Made by a program: the position numbers and the translations under genes
Notes under the pieces: model-generated
What the model was told of the DNA's origin: nothing
Seen by the model: the letters and a program-made list of their open reading frames with translations, nothing else
Databases searched by the model: none
Part shown: positions 35,118-48,100 of the stretch, one piece after another
Layout: every line of letters starts with the position of its first letter
Numbering within the stretch: position 1 is the stretch's first letter
Source of the DNA: Ariolimax columbianus
Lineage: Eukaryota > Mollusca > Gastropoda > Stylommatophora > Arionidae
DNA length: 64,000 nt
NCBI GenBank assembly: GCA_036924085.1
Contig: JAVGWX010000013.1
Span: 57,329,652 to 57,393,651, forward strand
Direction: 5' to 3'

Positions 35118-37889
35118 AAAATAGTATTGTTAATATGTGTGAATGTCTGTGGTTTTTTTGTAATTTAATTGTTAATACGTGTGAATGTCTGTGGTTTGCA
35201 TAGATATTATTGTTGATATGTGTGAATATCTGGAGTTTGAAGACATATTAATATTAATATCTGTGATTGTCTGTGGTTTGTAGAAATATTATTGTTGATA
35301 TGTGTGAATTTCTGTGGTTTGTAGAAATAGTATTGTTGATATGTGTGAATGTCTGTGTTTTGTAGAAATAGCAATGATGATATGTGGGAATGTCTGTGGT
35401 TTGTAGACATATTATTATTAATAGGTGTGAATGTCTGTGGTTTGTATAAATTTTATTATTAATATATGTGAATGTCTGTGGTTTGTAGAAATAGTATTGT
35501 TGATATATGTGAATGTCTGTGGTTTGTAGAAATAGTATTGTTGATACGTTTGAATGTCTGTGGTTTGAAGAAATAGTGTTGTTTATGTTTGCGAATGACT
35601 GTGGTTTGTGGAAATAGTATTGTTGATATGTGTGAATGTCTGTGGTTTGTAGAAATAGTATTGTTGATATGTGTGAATGTCTGTCATTTGTAGAAATAAT
35701 ATTGTTGATATGTGTGAATGTCTGTGGTTTGTATAAGTATTATTGTTGATATGTGTGAATGTATGTGGTTTGTTATAATATAATTGTTGATATGTGTGAA
35801 TGTCTGTGGTTTGTAGAAATAGTATTGTTGATATGTGCGAATGTCTGTGGTTGGTAGAAATATTATTGTTGATATGTGTGAATGTCTGGGGTTTGTAGAA
35901 ATAGTGCTGTTGATATGTGTGAATAACTGTGGTTTTTAGAAATACTATTGTTTATATGTGTGAATCTCTGTTGTTTGTAGAGATATTATTTTTCATATTC
36001 TGTGAATGTCTGGGGTTTGAGGACATATTATTATTAATTTGTGTGATTGTCTGTAGTTTGTAGAAATAGTATTCTTGATATGTGTAAATGTCTGTCGTTT
36101 GTAGAAATAGTATTATTGATATGTGTGAATGTCTGTGGTTTGTAGAAATAGTAATGTTGATATGTGTTAATGTCTATGGTTTGTAGAAATATTATTGTTG
36201 ATATGTGTGAATGCCTGTGGTTTGTAGAGAAAGTTTTGTTTATATGTGTGAATGTCTGTGTTTTGTGGAAATAGTATTGTTGATATGTTTGAATGTCTGT
36301 GGTTTATAGACGTAGTATTGTTAATGTGTGTGAATGTCTGTGGTTTGTAGAAATAGTATTTTTGATATGTGTGATTGTCTGTGGTTTGAGAAATAGTATT
36401 GTTTATATGTGTGAATGTCTGTGGTTTGTAGAATAAGTATTTTTGATATATGTGAATGTCTGTGGTTTTTAGAAATAGTATTGTTGATATGTGTGAATTT
36501 CTGTGGTTTGTAGAAATAGTATTGTTGATATGTGTGAATGTCTGTGGTTTGTAGAAATAGTATTGTTTATATGTGTGAATTTCTGTGGTTTGTAAAAAAA
36601 TAGTATTGTTGATATGTGTGAATGTCTGTGGTTTATATAAATAGTATTGTTGATATGTGTGAATGTCTGTGGTTTGTAAAAAATAGTATTGTTGATATGT
36701 GTGAATGTCTGTGGTTTGTAGAAATAGTATTGTTTATATGTGTGAATTTCTGTGGTTTGTAAAAAAATAGTATTGTTGATATGTGTGAATGTCTGTGGTT
36801 TATATAAATAGTATTGTTGATATGTGTGAATGTCTGTGGTTTGTAGAAATTGTATTGTTGATATGTATGATTGTCTGTGGTTTGTAGAAATAGTTTTATT
36901 GATATGTGTGAATTTCTGTGGTTTGTAGAAATAGTATTATTGATATGTGTGAATGTCTGTGGTTTGTAGAAATAGTATTATTGATATGTGTGAATGTCTG
37001 TGGTTTGAAGAAATAGTATTGTTGATTTGTGTGAATGTCTGTGGTTTATATAAATAGTATTGTTGATATGTGTGAATGTCTGTGGTTTGTAAAAATAGTA
37101 TTGTTGATATGTGTGAATTTCTGTGGTTTGTAGAAATAGTATTGTTTATATGTGTGAATGTTTGTGGTTTGTAGAAATATTATTGTTGATATGTGTGAAT
37201 GTCGGTGTTTTGTTGTAATATTATTGTTGATGTGTGTTAATGTCTGTGTTTTGTTGTAATATTATTGTTGATATGTGTGAATATCTGTATTTTGGTGTAA
37301 TAATATTGTTGATATGTGTGAATGTCTGTGTTTTGTTGTTATATTATTGTTGATGTTTGTTAATGTATGTGTTTTGTTGTAATATTATTGTTGATATGTG
37401 TATATATATGTGATTTTCAGTAAAATTATTTTTAATATATGTGTATGTCAGTGGTTTGAAGTAATATTATTGTTGATATGTGTTAATGGCTGTGTTTAGT
37501 TTTAATACTATTGTTTATGTATGTGTATATCAGTGATTTGTAGTAATTATTACTATTGATATTGCTGTATGTCAGTGGTTAGAAGTAATATTTCCGTTGA
37601 TATGTGTGTATGTCAGTGGTTAGAAGTAATATTTCCGTTGATATGTGTGTATGTCAGTGGTAAGTAATAATATTTCCGTTGATATGTGTGTATATCAGTG
37701 GCTAGAAGTAATATTTCCGTTGATATGTGTGTATATCAGTGGTTAGAAGTAATATTTCCGTTGATATGTGTGTATATCAGTGGTTAGAAGTAATATTTCC
37801 GTTGATGTGTGTGTATATCAGTGGTTAGAAGTAATATAATTGTTGTGTGAGTATTAGTCCAGACGAGCTGTAATGTAAAAATACATGTG

Positions 37890-38035
37890 TAAATATATGT
37901 GTGTGTGTGTGTATTGTGCAGGTCATGTCTTGTTGTGTATTGTGTTTTGTGCGTCTGTGTGTGTGTATGTGTATTGTGCAGGTCATGTTTTGTTGTGTAT
38001 GTGTGTGTGTTTGTGCGTCTGTGTGTGTTTGTGTG
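37890..38035. repeat. GT-rich tract, about 70-bp unit x2
   Basis: GTGTATTGTGCAGGTCATG(T/T)CTTGTTGTG occurs twice within TG-rich sequence. Confidence 0.8.
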
Positions 38036-38269
38036 TTAGCGTAAGTGAGTTACTGTTATAACAGAAGCTTACTTATGTGTGACGGAGAATGTTTTTCTTG
38101 GACCAAGACACTATTAAGTGTGTTTTTCATGTCACATCGTGAGAAGTATATTGTCATTCACGCAAATAACAAATTCACTCAACACAGGAGACCATCAGGT
38201 GTTCTATGTATTCATCCCTAGTGTACAGGGGCGTGGACAACGAGTGAACATCTGGAAGACAAAATAGGG

Positions 38270-38560
38270 ACCGTTGAAATGTGGATTTACAGAAGAATGA
38301 GTCTCATTTCGTGGGAAAAGGCACACACATAAAGAAGTCGTGACGAGAATAAGAATCGGGTGTGAAATAAACAGAAAGATAAACAAATTAGGCAGGTCAA
38401 ATGTTTTGGACGTATAAAGAGATACAGAACACTGCTATAAACAATACAGGAGATCAAGCTTGAAAGCAGACAATTGGAACGCAGCACTAAAGGAGGGAAA
38501 GCTTCAAGAGATGGATTAATGACAGTGTGCCGGAGTGTGCCATTAAGACAAACAGAGCAT
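38270..38560 (+). pseudogene. LINE C-terminal fragment (RTE-like)
   Basis: The plus strand reads EMWIYRRMSLISWEKAHT near 38275-38330, the block that in many LINEs follows the RT (EMWF.RRML.ISW.D..). It continues with stops through KEVVT- and GRQR-like remnants to SFKRWINDSVP near 38505-38535 (compare RGRQR..W..SL). There are many stops. It borders directly on the CR1 relic. Confidence 0.55.
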
Positions 38561-38624
38561 GTTGGTGGTTCAATACAGCCAACATTCAATGCGGAGACGG
38601 CATCTCACAATAACATCTTTATTG

Positions 38625-39180
38625 TGTGCATAAAGAAGGAGTACCCTGAGTTGGGTGAAGTAAAAAGTGGAGTCCTCCATGGCTCGGTTTAGGGACTAAT
38701 TTTGTTCTTGATATATACAAACGGTTTGGACATTGATATCAGATCTATGATTGCAAAATTTGTGGATGGCACAAAACTATGTAGGAGTGTCTCATCTAAA
38801 GCAGAAGTGGACATATGGACGTCGGATTTAGAATCAATTCGGGAATGGCACAAAACTATGCAGTAGTGTCTCCTCTAAAGCAGAAGTGGATATATGGACG
38901 TCGGATTTAGAATAAATTCGGGAATGGCCTGGAGTTTAATGTTAATAGAAGTAACGTCATCCACATGGGTAGATCCAATATGGAATATAAATACACGGGC
39001 AAGAGAGATTAATGTTAAAAAGGGACCTAGTGGTTAAAATAAAAAGTTGTATTTTACATAGGAGCAACGAACTAATACCCAAGCGTTATAAAGCATTATA
39101 TATAGACATATCTGCAATAGAGTAGTGTGTAGAAGTGTGGCTCGTTTCACAGAGGAGATATAAACATGCTGGGAAGCATG
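38625..39180 (+). pseudogene. CR1 LINE relic, RT core, internally duplicated
   Basis: The plus strand parallels the CR1 copy at 18345-19475: KKEYPELGEVKSGVLHGS, LILFLIYTNGLDIDI, SMIAKFVDGTKL (FADD decayed to FVDG), SVSSKAEVDIW. A segment of about 84 bp containing GGCACAAAACTATG through TTCGGGAATGG is repeated in tandem (38766 and 38849). The relic ends with GAAGTGTGGCTCGTTTCACA and ATATAAACATGCTGG, matching the VQVW...GDINILE region, and the pyrimidine array starts there. Confidence 0.8.
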
Positions 39181-42100
39181 TTTTTGTCATTCTCTTCTTG
39201 TCATTCTTCTCCATGTCAATCTTCTTTTTTTGTCATTCTTCTTATTCTTCTTGTAATTCTTCTTCTTGTCATTCTTCTTGTTGTTGTCATTCTTCTTGTT
39301 GTCATTCTTCTTGTTCTTCTTCTTCTTGTTGTCCGTTTTCTTGTTGTCCTACTTCTTGTTGTCTTTCTTCTTCTTGTTGTCTTTCCTCTTGTTGTTGTCA
39401 TTCTTCTTGTTATTGTAATTTTTCTTGTTATTGTCATTCTTCTTCTTCTTGTCCTTCTTCTTCTTGTTGTCTTTTTTCTTGTTGTCCTTCTTCTTTTTAT
39501 TGTGTTCCTGCTTCTTCTTCTTGTTGTCATTCTTCATTTTGTTGTCCCTCTTATTCTTGTCATTCTTCTTCTTGTTGTCTTTCTTGTTGTTGTCCTTTTT
39601 CTTGTTGTCATTCTTCTTCTTGCTGTTCTTTGTCTTGTTGTGCTTCTTTTTCTTGTTGGCATTCTTCTTTTTCTTGTCCTTCTTTTTCTTGTTGTTGTCA
39701 TTCTTCTTCTTATTGTCATTCTTTTTCTTGTTGTCATTCTTCTTCTTGTCCTTCTTCTTCTTGTTGTCATTCTTTTTCTTGTTGTCATTCTTCTTCTTGT
39801 CCTTCTTCTTCTTGTTGTCATTTTTTTTCTTGTTGTCATTCTTCTTCTTGTCCTTCTTCTTCTTGTTGTCATTCTTTTTCTTGGCATTCTTCTTATTGTC
39901 ATTCTTCTTCTTGTTATTTTTTCTTCTTATCATTCTTCTTCTTCTTCTTGTCATTCTTCTTATTCTTCTTGTAATTCTTCTTCTTGTCCTTCTTCTTCTT
40001 GTTGTCATTCTTTTTCTTGTTGTCATTCTTCTTCTTGTTATTTTTTCTTCTTATCATTCTTCTTCTTCTTCTTGTCATTCTTCTTCTTGTTGTCATTCTT
40101 CTTCTTGTTGTCATTCTTCTTCTTGTTGTCATTCTTCTTCTTGTTGTCCTTCTTCTTCTTGTTGTCATTCTTCTTCTTGTTGTCATTCTTCTTCTTGTTG
40201 TCCTTCTTCTTCTTGTTATTCTTTTTCTTGTTGTCATTTTTTTTCTTTTATTCATTTTTCTTCTTGTGGTTTATCTTCTTATTGTTGTCCTTCTTCTTGT
40301 TGTCATTCTTCTTGTTATGTTTCTTCTTTTTATTGTCATTCTTCTTCTTGCTGTCCTTCGTCTTGTTGTGCTTCTTCTTCTTCTTGGTATTTTTCTTCTT
40401 TTTGTCCTTCTTCTTCTTCTTGTCCTTCTTCTTCTTGTTGTCATTCTTCTATTTGTCATTTTTCTTGTGGTTCTCTTTTCTTGTCATTCTTCTTCTTCTT
40501 GTTATCATTCTTCTTCTTTTTGTAATTCTTCTTCTTCTTCTTGACCTTCTTCTTCTTGTCATTCTTCTTCTTATCATTCTTCTTATTCTTGTTGTCATTC
40601 TTCTTATTGTCATTCTTCTTCGTGTTGTCCTTTTTCTTGTCGTTGTCATTCTTCTTGTTGTCATTCTTCTTTTTGTTGTCATTCTTCTTGTTGTTGTCAT
40701 TATTCTTCTTGTCCTTTTTCTTATTGTTGTCCTTCTTCTTCTTGGCATTCTTCTTCTTGTTGTCCTTCTACTTCGTGTAATTCTTCTTCTTATTGTTATT
40801 CTTTTTCGTGTTGTTCTTCTTCTTCTTGTCATTCGTCTTCTTGTTGTCATTCCTCTCCTTGTTGTGCTTGTTCTTCTTCTTGTTGGCAATCTTCTTCTTC
40901 TTGTCCTTCTTCTTGTTGTTGTTGTTCTTCTTCTTGTCATTCTTCTTCTTATTGTTCTTCTTATTCTTGTTGTCCTTTTTCTTTTTGTCATTCTTCTTGT
41001 TGTCATTCTTCTTGTTGTTGTCATTCTTCTTTTTGTTGTCCTTCTTCTTGTTGTCATTCTTCTTGTTGTCATTCTTCTTGTTTTCCTTCTTCTTGTTGTC
41101 ATTTTTCTTGTTGTCCTTCTTCCTCTTGTTCTCCTTCTTGTTGTCATTTTTATTGTTATAATCATTCTTCTTCTTGTTGTTGGAATTCTTCTTCTTGTTG
41201 TCATTCTACTTCTCATTGTCATTCTTTTTCTTGTTGTCACTCTTCTTCTTGTTATCATTCATCTTTTTGTTGTCATTATTATTCTTGTTGTCATTCTTAT
41301 TCTTTTTATTCTTCATCCTGTCATTCTTCTTCTTCTTGTTGTCATTCCTGTTGTTGTTATTCTTCGTCTTGTTGTCATTTTTATTGTTGTCATTCTTCTT
41401 GTTGTTGTCATTATTCTTCTTGTTGTCATTCTTATTCTTTTCATTCTTCTTCTTGTCATTCTTCTTCTTCTTCTTGTCATTCCTGTTGTTGTTATTCTTC
41501 GTCTTGTTGTCATTTTTCTTGTTGTCATTCTTCTAGTTTTTGTCATTCTTCTTCTTGTTGTCCTTCTTATTTTTGTCATTCATCTTCTTGTTGTCATTCT
41601 TATTCTTCTTGTCCTTCTTTTTCTTGTCATTCTTTTTCTTGTCATTCTCCTTCTTCTTGTCATTCTTCTTCTTGTTGTCATTCTTCTCCTTGTTGTCCTT
41701 CTTCTTGTTGTCCTTCTTCTTGTTGTCAATCTTCTTGTTGTCATTCTTCTTCTTGTTATCATTCTTCTTGTTGTCATTCTTCTCCTTGTTGTCCTTCCTC
41801 TTGTTGTTGTCCTTCTTCTTCTTGTCAATCTTCTTCTTGTTATCATTCTTCTTGTTGTCATTCTTCTTCTTGTTGTCCTTCTTGTTGTTGTTGTCCTTTT
41901 TCTTCTTGTCATTCTTCTTTTTGTTGTTCTTCTTCTTGTTGTCCTTCTTCTTCTTGTTGTCCTTCGTCTAGTTGTGCTTCTTCTTCTTGTTGGCATTCTT
42001 CTTCTTCTTTTCCTTTTTCTTCTTCTTGTCCTTTTTCTTCTTGTTGTCATTCTTCTTCTTCTTGTCTTTCTTCTACTTGTTGTCATTCTTTTTCTTGTTG

Positions 42101-45100
42101 TCATTCTTCTTCTTCTTGTCTTTCTTCTACTTGTTGTCATTCTTTTTCTTGTTGTCATTCTTCTTCCTGACATTCTTCTTCTTATCATTCTTCTTCTTAT
42201 TATTTTTATTCTTATTGTTGTCATTCTTCTTCTTGTTGTCATTCCTCTTCTTGCCATTATTCTTCTTCTTGTTGTCATTCTTCTTCTTGTCATTCTTCTT
42301 CTTGTTGTTCTTCTTCTTGTTGTCCTTCTTCTTCTTCTTGTCCTTCGTCTTGTTGTGCTTCTTCTTCTTGTTGTCATTCCTCTTCTTCTTGTCTTTCTTC
42401 TACTTTTTGTCATTCTTCTTCTTGTTGTCATTTTTTTTCTTGTTGTCATTCTTCTTCTTGTTGTCATTCTTCATCTTGTTGTTATTCTACTTCTCGTTAT
42501 CATTTTTCTTCTTGTTGTCATTCTTCATCTTGTTGTCATTCTTCTTCTTGACATTCTTCTTCTTATCATTCTTCTTCTTCTTATTTTTATTCTTATTGTT
42601 GTCATTCTTCTTCTTGTTGTCATTCCTCTTCTTGCCATTATTCTTCTTCTTGTTGTCATTGTTCTACTTGTCATTCTTCTTCTTGTCATTCTTCTTCTTC
42701 CTCTTTTCATTCATCTTGTTGTCAGTCTTCGTGTTGTCATTTTTCTTGTTGTCATTCTTGTGATCATTCTTGTCGTCATTCTTCTTCTTCTTGTTGTCAT
42801 TCTTTTTCTTGTTGTCCTTCATCTTGTTGTTGTCATTCTTCTTGTTGTTGTCATTTTTCTTCTTGTTGTCCTTCATCTTGTTGTTGTCATTCTTCTTGTT
42901 GTTGTCCTTCATCTTGTTGTTGTCATTCTTCTTCTTGTTGTCCTTCTTTTTGTTGTTTCTAATTCTTCTTGTTATCATTCTTCTTCTTGTTGTCATTGTT
43001 CTACTTGTCATTCTTCTTCTTGTCATTCTTCTTCTTCCTCTTTTCATTCATCTTGTTGTCAGTCTTCGTGTTGTCATTTTTCTTGTTGTCATTCTTGTGA
43101 TCATTCTTGTCGTCATTCTTCTTCTTCTTGTTGTCATTCTTTTTCTTGTTGTCCTTCATCTTGTTGTTGTCATTATTCTTCTTGTTGTCCTTCTTTTTGT
43201 TGTTTCTAATTCTTCTTCTTGTCATTCTTCTTCTTGATGTCCCTCTTATTATTGTCCTTTTTCTTGTTGTTGTCCTTCTTCTTCTTCTTGTCCTTCTGCT
43301 TCGTGTTGTCCTTTTTCTTGTCATTCTTCTTCTTTTTGTCCTTCTTCTTGTTGTTGTCCTTTTTCTTCTTTTTGTCATTCTTCTTCTTGTTGTCCTTCTT
43401 CTTGTGATTTTTCTTCTTTTTATCATTCGTCTTCTTTTAATTCTTCTTCTTGTCATTCTTCTTCTTCTTGTAGTCATTCTTCTTGTTGTCATTCTTCTTC
43501 TTCTTGTCTTTTTTGTTGTTGTTGTAATTCTTCTTGTTCTCATTCTTCATGTTGTTGTCATTATTCTTTATTTCCTTTTTCTTATTGTTGTCCTTCTTCT
43601 TGCCATTCTTCTGCTTGCTGTCCTTCTTCTTCTTGTCATTCTTCTTCTTGTTGTTGTCATTCTTCTTCTTGTTGTCCTTCTTCTTGTTTTTGTCATTCTT
43701 CTTGTTCTCATTCTTCATGTTGTTGTCATTATTCTTTATTTCCTTTTTCTTATTGTTGTCCTTCTTCTTGCCATTCTTCTGCTTGTTGTCCTTCTTCTTC
43801 TTGTCATTCTTCTTCTTGTTGTTTTCATTCTTCTTCTTGTTGTCCTTCTTTTTCTGGTCATTCTTCTTCTTGTTGTCCGTCTTCTTGTTCTTGTCATTCT
43901 TCTTCTTATTGTCCTTCTTCTTGTTGTCGTCATTCTTCTTGTTCTCATTCTTCTTGTTGTCCTTCTTTTTTTTGTCAGTCTTCTCCTTGTTGTCCTTTTT
44001 CAAGTTTTTGTTCTTCTTCTTCTTGTACTTTGTTTTCTTGTAATTCTTCATCTTGTCATTCTTCTTGTTGTTTTCATTCTTCTTCTTGTTGTCATTCTTC
44101 TTCTTGTTGTCATTCTATTTCTTCTCATTCTTCTTCTTGTTGTCCTTCTTCTTCTTGTTGTCCTTCTTCTTCTTGTTGTCCTTCGTCTTGTTGTGCTTCT
44201 TCTTCTTGTTGGCATTCTTCTTCTTCTTTTCCTTTTTCTTCTTCTTGTCCTTTTTCTTCTTGTTGTCATTCTTCTTCTTCTTGTCTTTCTTCTACTTGTT
44301 GTCATTCTTCTTCTTGTTGTCATTTTTTTTCTTGTTATCATTCTTCTTCTTGTTGTCATTCTTCATCTTGTTGTTATTCTACTTCTCGTTATCATTTTTC
44401 TTCTTGTTGTCATTCTTCTTCTTGTTGTCATTCTTCTTCCTGACATTCTTCTTCTTATCATTCTTCTTCTTCTTATTTTTATTCTTATTGTTGTCATTCT
44501 TCTTCTTGTTGTCATTCCTCTTCTTGCCATTATTCTTCTTCTTGTTGTCATTGTTCTACTTGTCATTCTTCTTCTTGTCATTCTTCTTCTTCTTGTTGTC
44601 ATTTATCTTCCTGACATTCTTCTTCTTATCATTCTTCTTCTTCTTATTTTTATTCTTATTGTTGTCATTCTTCTTCTTGTTGTCATTCCTCTTCTTGCCA
44701 TTATTCTTCTTCTTGTTGTCATTGTTCTACTTGTCATTCTTCTTCTTGTCATTCTTCTTCTTCCTCTTTTCATTCATCTTGTTTTCAGTCTACGTGTTGT
44801 CATTTTTCTTGTTGTCATTCTTGTGATCATTCTTGTCGTCATTCTTCTTCTTCTTGTTGTCATTCTTTTTCTTGTTTTCCTTAATCTTGTTGTTGTCATT
44901 CTTCTTGTTGTTGTCATTCTTCTTCTTGTTGTCCTTCATCTTGTTGTTGTCATTCTTCTTGTTGTTGTCATTCTTCTTCTTGTTGTCCTTCATCTTGTTG
45001 TTGTCATTCTTCTTGTTGTTGTCATTCTTCTTCTTCTTGTCATTCTTCTTCTTCTTGTCATTCTTCTTCTTCTTATCATTCTTCTTGTTCTCATTCTTCT

Positions 45101-48100
45101 TCTTGTTGTTCTTTTTCTTGTTGTGCTTCTTCTTCTTGTTGGCATTCTTCTTCTTGTTCTCATTCTTCTTCTTCATCTTGTCATTTTTCTTGTTGTAATT
45201 TTTTTTCTTGCTTTCATTCTTTTTCTTGGCATTCTTCTTCTTGTCATTCTTCTTCTTCTTGTCCTTCTTCTTCTTGTCATTCTTCTTGTATTTATTCTTC
45301 TTGTTGTTGTCATTCTTGTTGTTGTTGTCATTCTTCTTGTTGTTGTTATTCTTCTTGTTGTTGACATTCTTCTTCTTGTTGTCATTCTTCTTCTTGTCAT
45401 TCATCTTCTTGTTGTCATTCTTCTTTTTCTTGTCCTTCTTCTTCTTGTCATTCTTCTTGTATTTATTCTTCTTGTTGTTGACATTCTTCTTGTTGTTGTC
45501 ATTCTTCTTCTTGTTGTCCTTCTTCTTGTTGTTGTCATTCTTCTTCTTGTCATTCTTCTTCTTGTTGTCATTCTTCTTCTTGTTGTCATTCTTCTTCTTG
45601 TCATTCTTCTTCTTCTCATTCTTCTTCTTGTTGTTGTCATTCTTCTTGTTGTTGTCATTCTTCTTCTTGTTGTCCTTCTTCTTGTTGTTGTCATTCTTCT
45701 TCTTGTCATTCATCTTCTTGTTGTCATTCTTCTTTTTGTCCTTTTTCTTATTGTTGTCCTTCTCCTTCTTGTCATTCTTCTTCTTGTTGTCATTCTTCTT
45801 CTTGTTGTCATTCTTCTTCTTGTCATTCTTCTTCTTCTCATTCTTCTTCTTCTTCTTGTCATTCTTCTTGTTGTTGTCATTCTTTTTTTTGTCATTCTTC
45901 TTCTTGTCATTCTTCTTCTTCTCATTCTTCTTCTTGTTATTGTCATTCTTCTTGTTGTTGTCATTCGTCTTCTTGTTGTCATTTTTCTTCTTGTCATTTT
46001 TCTTCTTGTTGTTGTCATTCTTCTTCTTGTTGTTGTCATTCTTCTTTTTGTTGTCATTCTTCTTCTTTTCATTCTTCTTCTTGTTGCTGTCATTGTTCTT
46101 CTTGTTGTCCTTCTTGTTTTTGTTATTCTTCTTCTTGTCATTCTTCTTCTTCTTGTCATTCTTCTTCTTTTTATCATTCTTCTTGTTGTCATTCTTCTTC
46201 TTGTTGTTCTTTTTCTTGTTGTGCTTCTTCTTCTTGTTCTCATTTTTTTCTTGTTGTCATTCGTTTTCTTGCTTTCATTCTTTTTTTTGGCATTCTTGTT
46301 CTTGTCATTCTTCTTCTTCTTGTCCTTCTTCTTCTTGTCATTCTTCTTCTTCTTCTCCTTCTTTTTCTTCTTGTTGTCCCTCTTATTCTTGTAATTCTTA
46401 TTCTTATTCTTATTGTCATTCTTCTTCTTGTTGTTTTTCTTTTTCTTGTTGTCAATCTTCTAGTTGGCATTCTTCTTGTTGTCATTTTTCTTCTTGTTGT
46501 CATTCTTCTTCTTGTTGTCATTCTTCTTTTTGTTGTCATTATTCTTCTTGTCATTCTTCTTCTTGTCATTCTTCTTCTTGTCATTCTTCTTGTTATTCTT
46601 CATTTCATTCTTCTTGTTGTCATTCTTTTTGTTGTCATTCTTCTTGTTTTCATTTTTCTTGTTATTCTTCTTGTTCTTGTCATTCTTATTCTAAGAATTC
46701 TTCTTGTTGTAATTCTTCTTCTTTTTATTCTTCTTTTTTCTGTCATTCTTATTCTTGGCATTCTTCTTCTTCTTGTTGTCATTCTTCTTGTTGTCATTCT
46801 TCTTCTTCTTGTTGTAATTCTTCTTGTTGTCATTCTTCTTCTTGTTGTCATTCTTCTTCTTGTCATTCTTCTTCTTCTTGTTGTCATTCTTTTTGTTGTC
46901 ATTCTTCTTCTTGTCATTCTTTTTTTCCTTGTCATTCCTCCTTTTTGTCATTCTCTTTTTGTCATTCTTCTTGTTGTCATTCTTCTTCTTGTCATTCTTC
47001 TTGTTGTCATTCTTCTTCTTGTTGTCATTCTTCTTTTTTTCCTTCTTCTTCTTGTTGTCATTCTTCTTCTTCTTGTCCTTCTTTTTCTTTTTGTCATTCT
47101 TCACCTTGTTGTCCTTCTTTTTCTTTTTGTCATTCTTCTTTTTGTTGTCCTTTTTCTTCTTGTCATTCTTCTTCTTCTTCTTGTCCGTCTTCTTCTTGTT
47201 GTAATTCTTCTTCTTGTTGTCATTCTTTTTCTTGTTGTCATTCTTCTTGTTCTTGTTATTCTTCTTCTTCTTGTCATTCTTCTTCTTGTCATTCTTCTTT
47301 TTCTATTTGTCATTCTTCTGGTTGTCATTCTTCTTGTTGTCGTCATTCTCATTGTCATTATTATTCTTTTTCTTGTCATACTTTTTCTTGGCATGTTTCT
47401 TGTTGTCATTCTTCTGCTTGTTGTCATTCTTCTTCCTTTCATTCTTCTTCTTGTTGTCTGTCTTCTTGTGGTCATTCTTCTTGTTGTCATTTTTCATTTC
47501 ATTCTTCTTTTTGTTGTAATTCTTCTTCTTTTCATTCTGCTTTTACCTGTCATTTTTATTTTTGGCATTCTTCTTCTTCTTGTTGTCATTTTTCCTCTTT
47601 GTCTTTCTATTTTTGTCATTCTTCTTGTTGTCATTCTTCTTCTTGTCATTCTTCTTGTTGTCATTATTCTTCTTGTTGTCATTCTTCTTCTTGTCATTCT
47701 TCTTCTTGTCATTCTTCTTCTTGTCATTCTTTTTTTCTTGTTCTTCTTCCTCTTTGTCATTCTCTTCTTGTCATTTTTCTTCTTGTCATTCTTCTTCTTG
47801 TCATTCTTTTTGTTGTCATTCTTCTTCTTGTCATTCTTCTTCTTGTCATTCTTTTTTTCTTGTCATTCTTCCTCTTTGTCATTCTCTTTTTGTCATTCTT
47901 CTTGTTGTCATTCTTCTTCTTGTCATTCTTTTTTTTCTTGTTCTTCTTCCTCTTTGTCATTCTCTTCTTGTCATTCTTCTTGTTGTCATTCTTCTTCTTG
48001 TCATTCTTCTTCTTGTCATTCTTTTTTTCTTGTCATTCTTCCTCTTTGTTATTTTCTTTTTGTCATTCTTCTTGTTGTCATTCTTTTTCTTGTCATTTTT

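Larger units (their letters stand above)
22060..37850. repeat. 15.8-kb array of a 41-bp monomer (about 385 copies)
   Basis: The monomer reads GATATGTGTGAATGTCTGTG followed by GTTTGTAGAAATAGTATTGTT. Three monomers equal 41 codons, so the minus strand cycles through three peptide phrases (such as ISTILFLQTTDIHTYQQYY) and yields many frames of 60-280 codons; these are artefacts. Monomers at the right edge (37570-37850) are the most diverged, with GTATGTCAGTGGTTAGAAGT, but keep the 41-bp spacing. The interior has two levels of higher-order repeat, listed separately. Confidence 0.95.

Noticed and set aside
22060..35410. Dozens of minus-strand frames with STNHRHSHIST/FLQTTDIHTYQQYY repeats, up to 277 codons
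   Set aside because: Three 41-bp monomers make exactly 41 codons, so the same phrases cycle through each frame. They follow from the satellite period, not from coding constraint.
22060..37850. CRISPR-like array
   Set aside because: There are no unique spacers between constant repeats; whole monomers are similar end to end, and the DNA is eukaryotic.
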